Source: DATATV01 sp035551355 (GTDB lineage Bacteria > Actinomycetota > Actinomycetes > Mycobacteriales > Pseudonocardiaceae). Taken from it: a stretch of DNA of 36,577 nt. The stretch lies in the NCBI GenBank assembly GCA_035551355.1, contig DASZNF010000025.1, positions 1 to 36,577 on the forward strand. The letters run 5' to 3'. The first letter of the stretch is position 1. Each line of letters opens with the position of its first letter. Made by a program: the position numbers and the translations under genes. The notes beneath the pieces are model-generated. The model was not told the origin of the DNA. It was given only the letters and a program-made list of their open reading frames with translations, and did no database searches. This document shows positions 14,580 through 22,098 of the stretch, piece by piece.

Positions 14580-15734
14580 TCAGCGATCCTTGCCGGCCAG
14601 CCGGAGTGAGATCTCGCGCAGCCCGTCGATGTCGTGCACATCGGCGGGCAGTGCGGGCACGCCGACCACGGCCACCGAGGGATGGGCCCGGGTGAACCGG
14701 GCCAGCATGCGCTTTTCCCGGCCTGCCACCGCGATCCGGTCCGCGTGCAGCCGCAACATCGCGGCGGCAAGGTGTTCGTTCTCGGCGCGGTCCAGCTCCT
14801 CGGCGGCGGCCAGCGCGCGTCCGGCGGGCAGTGAGGCCAGCACCGGATGGGTGCGGTTGGCGACCAGACCGGCCAGCGGCATGCCGTCGTGTTCCAGGCG
14901 CTCCACGAAATAGGAGGCCTCGCGCAGTGCGTCCGGCTCGGGCGCGGCGATCACCAGGAACGCCGTGCCCGGGCTGCGCAACAGCGTGTAGGTCTTGTCG
15001 GCGCGCTCCCGGAATCCGCCGAACATGCTGTCGAAGGCCTGCACGAACGCGGACGCGTCGTTGAGCAGCTGGCCGCCGATGATGGTGGACACGGCCTTGG
15101 TGAACAGGCCGAATCCGGCGCCGACGATCTTGCGCAGGCCCAGCCCGCCCGCGGCCCGGGCCGGTGCGGACAGCATCCGGATGATCCGGCCGTCCAGCAC
15201 CGTGGACAGCCGCTGCGGCGCGTCCAGGAAGTCCAGCGCGGACCGGCTGGGCGGGGTGTCCACCACGATCAGGTCCCAGGTTCCGGTCGCGGCGAGCTGG
15301 CCCAGTTTCTCCATGGCCATGTATTCCTGCGTGCCGGAGAACGAGGTTGAAATGGTCTTGTAGAACGGATTGGCCAGGATCTGCTCGGCGCGGTCCGGGC
15401 CGGCGTGCGCGAGCACCATGTCGTCGAAGGTTCGACGCATGTCCAACATCATCGCGGCGAGTTCACCCTTTGGCGTGAACCCGGGGATGCGTACCGCTTT
15501 CGGTTGATTGCCCAGCTCCCGCAGACCCAGCGCCTGGGCCAGGCGGCGGGCCGGGTCGATGGTGAGCACCACGGTGCGCCGGCCCCGTTCGGCGGCCCGC
15601 ACGGCCAGCGCGGCCGCGGTGGTGGTCTTGCCCACCCCGCCGGAGCCGCAGCACACGATCACCCGGGTGTCCGGGTCGTCCAGCAGGCCGTCGATGTCCA
15701 CCTTCGGTGGCGTGCGCACGTTCGAAGTGGTCAC
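14580..15734 (-). CDS. Get3/ArsA-like ATPase, second of pair (Rv3680-like)
   Basis: A 384-residue P-loop ATPase of the ArsA/Get3 (anion-transporting ATPase) family, close to the length of M. tuberculosis Rv3680. The deviant Walker A is CGSGGVGKTTTAA (29-41); switch motifs VLTIDPARRLAQALG and LIVVDTPPSRSALDFLD follow, and the C-terminal VVGVPALPADVHDIDGL is typical. The GTG start at 15734 overlaps the stop of the upstream ATPase by four bases (GTGA), so translation is coupled and a 1:1 complex is likely. In mycobacteria the pair forms a cytosolic Get3-like complex; no arsenite pump gene (arsB) is nearby, so arsenic resistance is unlikely. Confidence 0.92.
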   Translation of the reverse strand: MTTSNVRTPPKVDIDGLLDDPDTRVIVCCGSGGVGKTTTAAALAVRAAERGRRTVVLTIDPARRLAQALGLRELGNQPKAVRIPGFTPKGELAAMMLDMRRTFDDMVLAHAGPDRAEQILANPFYKTISTSFSGTQEYMAMEKLGQLAATGTWDLIVVDTPPSRSALDFLDAPQRLSTVLDGRIIRMLSAPARAAGGLGLRKIVGAGFGLFTKAVSTIIGGQLLNDASAFVQAFDSMFGGFRERADKTYTLLRSPGTAFLVIAAPEPDALREASYFVERLEHDGMPLAGLVANRTHPVLASLPAGRALAAAEELDRAENEHLAAAMLRLHADRIAVAGREKRMLARFTRAHPSVAVVGVPALPADVHDIDGLREISLRLAGKDR

Positions 15735-16795
15735 CGGACCCCCTGCTCGACGAGCTGCTCGGCCAGTTCGTAGAGGCTGCCGACATCCACCCCGTCGGCC
15801 AGGTCGGGCAGTTCGATCGCGGGCAGCCCGGCCTTGCGCAGCTGTTTGCGGGCGCGGGTCTCGGCCTCCAGCCGGATGGCGTGATCGATGGTCTCCTCGA
15901 CCAGATCGGCCATGGCCTCGGCGTCCAGGTCCAGCCCGGCCGCGCGCAGTCCGGCCGCGGCCGCACCGGTGTCCACGTCGCCCTTGGCGGCCGCGCCGAC
16001 CAGCTTCGCGGGCAACCTGGACGGGCGCACCCGGTTGACGAACACGGTGCCCGGCCGCAGATCGGCCGCGTCCAGTTCGGCCACCGCGTCCAGGGTTTCC
16101 CGCACCGGCATCTCCTCCAGCAGAGTGACCAGGTGCACCGCGGTGTCCCCGGAGTGCAACAGCCGGGCCACCCCCTCGCTCTGCCCCTTGATCGGCCCGA
16201 CCTTGGCCAGGTCGATCATGGCCCGGGTGACGTCGAGGAACTTCACGATCCGGCCGGTCGGCGGGGCGTCCAGCACCACCGCGTCGTAGCGGTGCCTGCC
16301 GTGCTCGTCGGTACGGCCGACGCATTCCTTGACCTTGCCGGTGAACAGCACGTCGCGTAGGCCGGGGGCCAGGGTGGTGGCGAACTCGATGGCGCCCATC
16401 CGGCGCAGCGTCCGGCCGGCGAAACCCAGGTTGTAGAACATGTCGAGGTACTCCAGCAGCGCGGCCTCGGCGTCCACGGCCAGCGCGTGCACCTCGCCCC
16501 CGCCGGGCGCGGCGGCGATGCGCACCTCCTCGTAGGGCAGCGGGGCCCGGTCGAACAGCTGCGCGATGCCCTGCCTGCCCTCCACCTCGACCAGCAGCAC
16601 CCGGCCGCCGCGCTGGGCGGCCAGGGCCAGGGCGAGGGAGGCGGCCATGGTGGTCTTGCCGGTCCCGCCCTTGCCGGTGACCACGTGCAGCCGCACGCGG
16701 GTCAGCTCGTCGGTCCAGCCCTCGGCCCGGCCGTTGGCGGCGCCGACCGTGCGGCCGCCGTTTCGACCGAGGTCACCGGTGTCGGGAGGCGTCAC
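15731..16795 (-). CDS. Get3/ArsA-like ATPase, first of pair (Rv3679-like)
   Basis: A 354-residue partner of the next gene. Walker A is TGKGGTGKTTMAA (residues 40-52), then VLLVEVEGRQG (switch I), AVVLDAPPTGRIVKFLD (switch II), and a helical part with IDLAKVGPIKGQSEGV. It has the usual lysine-signature KGGTGKT of dimeric MinD/Get3-type ATPases. The GTG at 16795 is chosen because it precedes all domains and stands six bases after TACCCT, so it is probably leaderless; about 35 residues lie ahead of the core beta-strand. It is downstream of the lipase on the same strand, with 74 bases between, but the promoter-like box suggests separate expression. Confidence 0.92.
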   Translation of the reverse strand: MTPPDTGDLGRNGGRTVGAANGRAEGWTDELTRVRLHVVTGKGGTGKTTMAASLALALAAQRGGRVLLVEVEGRQGIAQLFDRAPLPYEEVRIAAAPGGGEVHALAVDAEAALLEYLDMFYNLGFAGRTLRRMGAIEFATTLAPGLRDVLFTGKVKECVGRTDEHGRHRYDAVVLDAPPTGRIVKFLDVTRAMIDLAKVGPIKGQSEGVARLLHSGDTAVHLVTLLEEMPVRETLDAVAELDAADLRPGTVFVNRVRPSRLPAKLVGAAAKGDVDTGAAAAGLRAAGLDLDAEAMADLVEETIDHAIRLEAETRARKQLRKAGLPAIELPDLADGVDVGSLYELAEQLVEQGVR

Positions 16796-16801
16796 CCTCT
16801 C

Positions 16802-16807
16802 AGGGTA
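16802..16807 (-). promoter_or_regulatory. Candidate -10 box of the ATPase pair
   Basis: TACCCT on the minus strand ends six bases before GTG 16795. The purine-rich GAGAGG between them is too close for a normal ribosome site, so a leaderless start is the simpler reading. No -35 seen. Confidence 0.4.
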
Positions 16808-16869
16808 TGTGCCGATGTTGGCCGTTGTGCGAACCAGCGGTGCGACCGTGCGGTGGCCCTCATTTCCGG

Positions 16870-17871
16870 TCAGCCCACGAACGGGGCGACGAACGTGCAC
16901 GGCACCGCGCGCGGATGGGCCGGGTCCAGCGCGTTGAGCACGTCGGCCGCGGCCACCGGGTCGGCCACCACGGCCAGGTGCTCGGAGTAGTCGAGACCGC
17001 ACTGGTTCTGCACCACGATGTTCGTCACACCCGGCGCTGCCTCGATGCCGCTGGTGTAGGGGACGACGAGTTCGTCGTAGCGGGTGACGATGTTGGTGTA
17101 GGCCACCCCGGGCACCACCACGCCGCCCGCGCGCAGCTTGGTCATGAAGCTCGATCCGGCCAGCAGTTCCTGGCAGGACCCGCACAGCGGGTTGAGCGTC
17201 CCGTTCACCACCGGGGAGAACCCGAAGATCGACGCGAACCGATCGAGCGACGCCAGACCGGCCGGGCTGGTGCCGTGCCAGATCGGCGCGATGGATACGT
17301 ACTTGTCCACTTTCGGGGCGCCGCCGAGGTATTTCACGTAGTACTCGGGCACCACGGTGCCCTCGGAGTGGCCCAGGATGTCCACTTTGGTGGCTCCGGT
17401 GGCGGCCAGCACCTGGTTCACGAAAGTGGACAGCTGGGCGGCGCTGTCCTCCATCGGGGTGAGGCCGCCGACCTGGTCGACCGGGAACGGCACACCCGGG
17501 TCGGTGCCGTAGGTCAGCGCGAACACGCAGTAGCCCTCGTCGGCCAGCAGTGGGGCGAAGGTCTGCCAGTTGTCGTTGCGGTTGCCCAGCAGGCCGTGGG
17601 TGAGCACCACCGGTTCGGGGTGGGCGGCACTGGGTTTGCAGGACCAGTCGTTGGAACCGGGGGCGTTGCCGTAGGCGTTCAGCGCGGCCGGGATGGCCGC
17701 GGCGAACGTGTAGGGCACCGGGTAGCGGGCGCCGGACGCGGCGGATTGCGCGGTCGACTGCTCGGTGGACGAAGCGGTGGGCAGCGGGGCGGCGGCCGCG
17801 GCGAAACCGGTGCTCAGCGCGAGCACCGTGCCGATCGCGGCGGCGGCGAGGCGCGGCAGCCGGATGCGCAT
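16870..17871 (-). CDS. Secreted triacylglycerol lipase (class 2 / EstA-like)
   Basis: A 333-residue exported alpha/beta-hydrolase. Signal peptide 1-~27 (MRIRLPRL, Ala-rich core). The oxyanion region is VVLTHGLLGNRNDNW, the nucleophile is in LGHSEGTVVPEYYVKYLGG, and the C-terminus holds CGLDYSEHLAVVADP with the catalytic His. This matches secreted Streptomyces-type lipases. Cysteine pairs (CGSC and others) would form disulfides outside the cell. ATG at 17871 follows AAGGAG by eight bases. Relative to mycobacteria it is an insertion between the ATPase pair and DUF4177. A repeated TCACTGC element just upstream may regulate it. Confidence 0.9.
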   Translation of the reverse strand: MRIRLPRLAAAAIGTVLALSTGFAAAAAPLPTASSTEQSTAQSAASGARYPVPYTFAAAIPAALNAYGNAPGSNDWSCKPSAAHPEPVVLTHGLLGNRNDNWQTFAPLLADEGYCVFALTYGTDPGVPFPVDQVGGLTPMEDSAAQLSTFVNQVLAATGATKVDILGHSEGTVVPEYYVKYLGGAPKVDKYVSIAPIWHGTSPAGLASLDRFASIFGFSPVVNGTLNPLCGSCQELLAGSSFMTKLRAGGVVVPGVAYTNIVTRYDELVVPYTSGIEAAPGVTNIVVQNQCGLDYSEHLAVVADPVAAADVLNALDPAHPRAVPCTFVAPFVG

Positions 17872-17886
17872 GGGGTGACTCCTTCG

Positions 17887-17907
17887 TCACTGCGTGATCA
17901 CTGCATG
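17887..17907. promoter_or_regulatory. Direct repeat TCACTGC plus palindrome GTGATCAC
   Basis: Two TCACTGC(A/G)TG units spaced 11 bases apart (17887 and 17898) enclose the 8-base palindrome GTGATCAC (17894-17901). They sit 16 bases before the lipase start, in its leader, and could be an operator for the lipase. The binding protein is unknown. Confidence 0.35.
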
Positions 17908-17969
17908 CGCTTCAACGAGACGCCGCGTTTTCGGTAACGGCTCGGCGCGGAACTGTGCCCGGCGGACAC

Positions 17970-17975
17970 TAAACT
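17970..17975 (+). promoter_or_regulatory. -10 box of the DUF4177-ridA operon
   Basis: TAAACT, a good actinobacterial -10, ends exactly seven bases before ATG 17983, with no ribosome-binding site between. This is the clearest leaderless start in the window. Confidence 0.55.
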
Positions 17976-17982
17976 CCCGCGC

Positions 17983-18141
17983 ATGACGAAGTGGGAGTAC
18001 GCCTCCATCCCCCTGCTGACCCACGCCACCAAGCAGATCCTCGACCAGTGGGGCGAGGACGGCTGGGAACTGGTGGCCGTGCAGCCGGGGCCGACCGGTG
18101 AGCAGCTGGTCGCGTTCCTCAAGCGTCCGAAGGAGCAGTGA
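17983..18141 (+). CDS. DUF4177 small protein
   Basis: A 52-residue protein beginning MTKWEYASIPLLTHATKQIL and containing DQWGEDGWELVAVQPGPTGEQ, the W-E-Y...GWELV pattern of DUF4177. Function unknown. The same short gene stands before the RidA gene in mycobacteria and other actinobacteria, so the pair is conserved. Its stop overlaps or abuts the ridA start: TGA at 18139-18141 overlaps a GTG at 18138, and AAGGAG inside its last codons serves ridA. It is cytoplasmic, with no signal peptide or helix. Confidence 0.9.
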   Translation: MTKWEYASIPLLTHATKQILDQWGEDGWELVAVQPGPTGEQLVAFLKRPKEQ

Positions 18142-18143
18142 GC

Positions 18144-18605
18144 GTGGCTGACTCGCCGAGCGCGCGGCTGGCCGAGCTGGGCATCGAGCTGCCCACGGTG
18201 GCCGCGCCGGTAGCCGCCTACGTGCCCGCCGTGCGCTCGGGCAACCAGGTGCAGACCTCCGGCCAGTTGCCCTTCGTGTCCGGGCAGTTGCCCGCCACCG
18301 GCAAGGTGGGTGAGGCGATCGGGCCGGAGGAGGCCAAGACGCACGCCCGGACCTGTGCGCTCAACGCGCTGGCCGCGGTGCACGCCCTGGTCGGCATCGA
18401 CTCGGTGGTGCGGGTGGTCAAGGTCACCGGATTCGTCGCCTCGGCCGAGGGGTTCACCGGGCAGCCCGGAGTCGTCAACGGGGCCTCTGAGCTGCTCGGC
18501 GAGGTGTTCGGCGAGGCAGGCGCGCACGCCCGATCCGCGGTCGGCGTTGCCGAACTGCCGCTGGGTGCGCCGGTCGAGGTCGAGCTGCTCGTCGAGGTCC
18601 GGTGA
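18144..18605 (+). CDS. RidA family (YjgF/YER057c) protein
   Basis: A 153-residue trimeric enamine/imine deaminase-like protein of the longer Rid subgroup. Characteristic stretches are GNQVQTSGQLPFVSG, GPEEAKTHARTCALNALAAV, DSVVRVVKVTGFVAS, and the C-terminal ARSAVGVAELPLGAPVEVELLVEV, which includes the RxxV substrate-contact block. GTG 18144 is preferred because AAGGAG ends eight bases before it; GTG 18138 would give two more residues and a GTGA overlap with DUF4177. The orthologue in M. tuberculosis is Rv3678c. The exact substrate of this Rid subgroup is not established. Confidence 0.92.
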   Translation: MADSPSARLAELGIELPTVAAPVAAYVPAVRSGNQVQTSGQLPFVSGQLPATGKVGEAIGPEEAKTHARTCALNALAAVHALVGIDSVVRVVKVTGFVASAEGFTGQPGVVNGASELLGEVFGEAGAHARSAVGVAELPLGAPVEVELLVEVR

Positions 18606-18720
18606 GCTGGGAGAAAGTGATCTTTCCGCGGTTACGCAGCGCGTATTTTCTCGGACCGGACGCAGCACGGTTGGTCACCATGGCACACTCGGGTCACCCA
18701 TTCGAGGGACGGTGATACAG

Positions 18721-19371
18721 ATGGGGGATGCTGCCGAGTCGGCGTGCCACGAGCTGCTGCTCAGGCTGGCCGGGCGACTGCCCGATCGCCAACTGTGGCG
18801 ATTCCGGGATTGGCTGGCCTCAGGCGCGCTGCCCGAACTGGCGCACGTCCTGCCGCTGACCCTGTTGCGCGAGCGGATCGGCCTCACGCTGGCCGAACTG
18901 GAGCTGGCGCAGGAGGCGGTGACCGGCCAGGGGGCCGATGGGGTCGATCTGGGGCTGCTCAACTCGATCCGGGAGATCGACGAGCCCGTCGACACCGACT
19001 ACACGTTCTCCGCGGACCCGCCCGGCTCGGTCGATCGACCGGGTCTCGGTGATCCGCTGGCCGTGCTGCTCGGCGCGTTCCTGAGCGGCCGGTCCGGAGT
19101 GGGCGAGGTGCGCAGCACCTGGCGCGTCGCCCGGTCCGGTGCGACTGGTGGATCCGCGGCCAAGCGGATCCTCGTGGTCGGCGCCGCGTCGGGGTGGGCC
19201 GAGCTGACCGGTGAGTTGCAGCGCGTGCAACGCGCCATCGGTGAGCCCGAGCCCGCCGTCGAGGTGCTGCCCACCGACATGGAACCGCCCGTGTACCACC
19301 GGGCAGCGCTCGCGGCCAGCGAGCTGCTGTGCACCGGTGCGGGTGAGTACGCCCAGCTGGCGCACAGCTGA
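18721..19371 (+). CDS. Uncharacterised protein, paralogue A of a tandem pair
   Basis: A 216-residue soluble protein with no signal peptide and no family that I recognise. ATG at 18721 follows GAGGGACGG. An N-terminal helical block (9-67: HELLLRLAGRLPDRQL... RIGLTLAELELAQEAV) aligns by eye with residues 15-73 of the next gene. A C-terminal alpha/beta block (STWRVARSG... KRILVVGAAS... AVEVLPTDMEPPVYHRAALAASELL) aligns with residues 130-202 of it. The V-E-V-L...P...Y-H-R-A-L ending is shared. The domain order looks like a small Rossmann-type or ligand-binding fold after a helical cap. The two genes are 53 bases apart in the same direction. This pair has no counterpart in the mycobacterial version of this locus. 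Confidence 0.85.
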   Translation: MGDAAESACHELLLRLAGRLPDRQLWRFRDWLASGALPELAHVLPLTLLRERIGLTLAELELAQEAVTGQGADGVDLGLLNSIREIDEPVDTDYTFSADPPGSVDRPGLGDPLAVLLGAFLSGRSGVGEVRSTWRVARSGATGGSAAKRILVVGAASGWAELTGELQRVQRAIGEPEPAVEVLPTDMEPPVYHRAALAASELLCTGAGEYAQLAHS

Positions 19372-19424
19372 CCCCGGTCGATTTCCATCGAAGCCGGTCG
19401 ATTCCAACCGGAAGGAGACGAGGC

Positions 19425-20966
19425 GTGCCGGAAGCGTCCGACCGTATAGCCCTCCCCATCCGCGTCCACGAGTTCCTGCTGGCCTGCGCCGGCCGGGTCG
19501 ATGACGATGTACTGACCGACGCGCGCGAGTTCCTCGCCGTCGCCGAGCTGGACCGGGCCGTCGAACTGCTCGCGGCCAGCCTGGTCGCCGGCCGGATCCC
19601 GCTCACCGCCGAGGAGCGCGACGATCTGCGTGACCTGCTCGACGCGGCGCGCAGCAACCAGGCGCTGGCGGACCGGATCGTGATCGACGATCTGAACCTG
19701 CCCAACCGGCACCGGTTCACCGTGGGCACCGAGGACGACCCCGCCCCCGACGCGGGCGTGTCCGAGGCACTCAACCGGGTGATGGAGGTGCTGCCCGACA
19801 TCCGGGCGCTGACCTGCGTGTGGCGCGTCTCGCCCGCCGGCATGCCGGCCGGGCCGGTGCCGCAGCGGCTGGTGCTGGTGGAGACCGGGCCCGACGGGTT
19901 CGCCACGTCCACCGCCTACCGGGTGGAGCAGGCGCTGCGCCGGGCCGGTATCCGGGCCGCGGTCGAGGTGCTGGTGGCCGGCTCCGACCTGGGCATGTAC
20001 CACCGGGAGGCGCTGGACGCCGGGAGGCGGCTGCCCATGCGGCGGCGCTCCACCGCGTCCACACCCGCCTCGTCGGTGTCCACCTCGTCCTCGGTGGCCG
20101 AACCCATGTACGAGCAGCCCGCGCCCCGGTCGGTGACCTCGACCCGGCGGCGGGCCGCGCACGCGGAGAAGCACAGCGGCGAGTCCGCGTCCGGCCGCTG
20201 GCAGCAGCGGGTTTCCGGCGCCGAGTCGGCCGCCCCCGCGCCGCCGGTGGACAACGCGCCGACCGGCTCGATGCCCAGCTCGGGTCCGCGGTCCGCGCCC
20301 AGCGCGCCAGTGCCCCCGCCGCCGGGACCGATGCCCACCGCGTCCGGGCCGAACGGCGGCGGGATGACCGGGCCGATGCCTCCATCCGGTCCGCTGGCCA
20401 GCTCCGGGTCGATGACCCCGGTGCCCGAGCCGGATCGCAACGCCTCGGCGAACTCGGCGGGCAAGGCGGAGGAGCGCAGCGCGCCCCGGCCCAGCCAGAT
20501 CCCGCCGATGCCCGAGCTGCCCACCCCGCCCGCGATGACCGGTGAGCCGCCGGCCGGCCGGTCCCGCGACTCGCGCACCGGGCTGACCCCGGTGCCCCCG
20601 CCCCCGCCGAACCCGGCCCCGCAGTCGAGCGCGGGCACCAACGGGTCGAAGGGCTCCGATCGCGCTTCGTCCGGCCGGTCCCGCCCGGAGCCCGCGGAGA
20701 CCGGGGGCAAGGACTCCGACCTGAGCCTGCGCGAGCAGGAACTGCTGCGTCAGCTGCACGAGGAGCTGGCCAAGCGGGAGGAGCAGATGCCCGAGCCGTC
20801 CGGTGAGCCGTTCGGCTGGACCGTGGACCGGTCCGGGCACTCGGCAGGCTCCGGGCCGAACGGTGGTTCTTCCTCGCCGAGCATGGAGTACGGCGCGTCC
20901 TGGCAGAACACCACCGAACAGACACAGGTGAACGGCATCCCGCCGTACGGGATGTCCCAGAGCTGA
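19425..20966 (+). CDS. Uncharacterised protein, paralogue B with proline-rich linker
   Basis: A 513-residue protein. Residues 1-205 are homologous to the preceding gene (VHEFLLACAGR, RIPLTAEERDDLRDLL, VWRVSPAG, RLVLVETGPDG, AVEVLVAGSDLGMYHREALDAGRR). Residues ~206-430 are a disordered Pro/Ser/Gly-rich linker (repeated GPM, PPPP, SGP). Residues 432-455 (DLSLREQELLRQLHEELAKR) form a charged amphipathic helix, probably a coiled coil. The last 55 residues are Ser/Gly/Asn-rich and end YGMSQS. The start GTG 19425 follows AAGGAGA. There is no signal peptide or membrane segment. The layout suggests a cytoplasmic scaffold whose folded N-domain pairs with the shorter paralogue, but function is not known. 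Confidence 0.85.
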   Translation: MPEASDRIALPIRVHEFLLACAGRVDDDVLTDAREFLAVAELDRAVELLAASLVAGRIPLTAEERDDLRDLLDAARSNQALADRIVIDDLNLPNRHRFTVGTEDDPAPDAGVSEALNRVMEVLPDIRALTCVWRVSPAGMPAGPVPQRLVLVETGPDGFATSTAYRVEQALRRAGIRAAVEVLVAGSDLGMYHREALDAGRRLPMRRRSTASTPASSVSTSSSVAEPMYEQPAPRSVTSTRRRAAHAEKHSGESASGRWQQRVSGAESAAPAPPVDNAPTGSMPSSGPRSAPSAPVPPPPGPMPTASGPNGGGMTGPMPPSGPLASSGSMTPVPEPDRNASANSAGKAEERSAPRPSQIPPMPELPTPPAMTGEPPAGRSRDSRTGLTPVPPPPPNPAPQSSAGTNGSKGSDRASSGRSRPEPAETGGKDSDLSLREQELLRQLHEELAKREEQMPEPSGEPFGWTVDRSGHSAGSGPNGGSSSPSMEYGASWQNTTEQTQVNGIPPYGMSQS

Positions 20967-20997
20967 CATCCGGCCGAGGCTGGATGTTGCGTGCGGA

Positions 20998-21024
20998 GTG
21001 GCCCGGGGTCGTTTTCCGGGCCAC
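20998..21024 (+). terminator. Terminator after the paralogue pair
   Basis: GTGGCCCGG pairs with CCGGGCCAC around a 9-base loop containing GTTTT, followed by TTCTGCG. A smaller ACATCC/GGATGT hairpin (about 20966-20987) precedes it. Confidence 0.7.
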
Positions 21025-21064
21025 TTCTGCGTTCCCGCATGGTGATCTCACCCGATCGGGGATC

Positions 21065-21070
21065 TAAGCT
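21065..21070 (+). promoter_or_regulatory. Candidate -10 box of the Nudix gene
   Basis: TAAGCT ends eight bases before GTG 21079, and there is no ribosome-binding site in between. Leaderless transcription of the Nudix-MBL unit is likely. Confidence 0.45.
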
Positions 21071-21078
21071 CGGGTCTC

Positions 21079-21951
21079 GTGCGTGAACTGCCCGAAGAAC
21101 TGGTCCTGCCCGCCGACGGCGTCACGATCGAGCGCGGCCGTACGCCCGTCACCCCGAAGGACGCGGCCACCGTGGTCCTGGCTCGCGACGGCGCGGCCGG
21201 GATCGAGGTGTTCCTGCTGCGCAGAGTCGTCGGCATGGCGTTCGCCGGGGGCATGACGGTGTTCCCCGGCGGCGGCGTGGACAAGCGCGACGCGGACGCG
21301 TCGGTGGCCTGGGCCGGGCCGTCACCCGAATGGTGGGCGCAGCGGTTCGATGCCCCGATCGGGTTGGCCCGGGCGCTGGTGTGCGCGGCGGTGCGGGAGA
21401 CCTTCGAGGAGTCCGGGGTGCTGCTGGCCGGGTCCGGGTCGGACGCCGTGGTCGCCGACACCACCGAGTTCGCCGGGGCGCGGCGGGACCTGGAGGCGCG
21501 GGCCCACTCGCTGGCCGAGTTCCTGTCCGGAGCCGGGCTGGTGCTGCGCGCCGACCTGCTGCGCCCGTGGGCCAACTGGGTCACCCCGGAGGAGGAACCG
21601 CGCCGCTACGACACCCGGTTCTTCCTGGCCGAACTGCCCGCCGGGCAGTGGGCCGACGGGATCACCACCGAGGCCGACCACGCGAGCTGGCAGCGGCCGG
21701 CCGCGGCCATCGACGACTGGCGGGCCGGGAAGTGCGGACTGCTGCCACCCACCTGGATGACCCTGGCCGACCTGGCCGAGTTCGACACGGTGGCCGCGGC
21801 GATGGCCGCGCCGCGCACCATCGACAAGGTGATGCCGAAGGTGATCCGGGAGGGCTCGGTGCTGCGCGCGGTGCTGCCCGGCGATCCGCGCTGGGACGCG
21901 GCCACCGGGCACCTGGACGCCGGGCCGGATGACCGGCTGGAGCGCCCGTGA
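21079..21951 (+). CDS. Nudix hydrolase (NUDT19/RppH-like long form)
   Basis: A 290-residue hydrolase of a nucleoside-diphosphate-linked substrate. VFPGGGVDKRDADAS starts the Nudix fold. The Nudix box is split by a ~40-residue insertion and ends ALVCAAVRETFEESGVLL, where REtfEESG supplies the metal-binding glutamates. LRPWANWVTPEEEPRRYDTRFFLAELP after it is typical of NUDT19-type (acyl-)CoA diphosphatases. The substrate cannot be fixed by reading; CoA esters are a fair guess. It lies directly upstream of the MBL hydrolase. The original stop-start overlap with that gene seems to have been duplicated (see 21942-22098). Confidence 0.88.
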   Translation: MRELPEELVLPADGVTIERGRTPVTPKDAATVVLARDGAAGIEVFLLRRVVGMAFAGGMTVFPGGGVDKRDADASVAWAGPSPEWWAQRFDAPIGLARALVCAAVRETFEESGVLLAGSGSDAVVADTTEFAGARRDLEARAHSLAEFLSGAGLVLRADLLRPWANWVTPEEEPRRYDTRFFLAELPAGQWADGITTEADHASWQRPAAAIDDWRAGKCGLLPPTWMTLADLAEFDTVAAAMAAPRTIDKVMPKVIREGSVLRAVLPGDPRWDAATGHLDAGPDDRLERP

Positions 21952-22098
21952 CCGGGGCGGCGGGGCGCGATGGCAGGCGACCGGCGAGGGCGGTCGTGAT
22001 CGGGGTGGCTGGGCGACTGGACGCGGAATCGGCGGCGGCCGCCGGGCGTCTGGGCGCGGAACAGGGCGAAGGGCGGGGGCGCCCGTGACCGGGGCGGC
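21942..22098. repeat. 20-base direct repeat spanning the Nudix/MBL junction
   Basis: GCGCCCGTGACCGGGGCGGC occurs at 21942-21961 (Nudix stop) and again at 22079-22098 (MBL start), 137 bases apart. Both contain GTGA, in which a start overlaps a stop. Between them lies an open frame of 46 codons (21948-22088) joined by GTGA at both ends. The frame is Gly/Arg/Ala-rich and resembles no protein known to me. Confidence 0.8.

Noticed and set aside
14580..16795. Arsenic resistance operon
   Set aside because: The ArsA-like pair lacks arsB, arsC, arsR and arsD neighbours; synteny with Rv3679-Rv3680 fits better.
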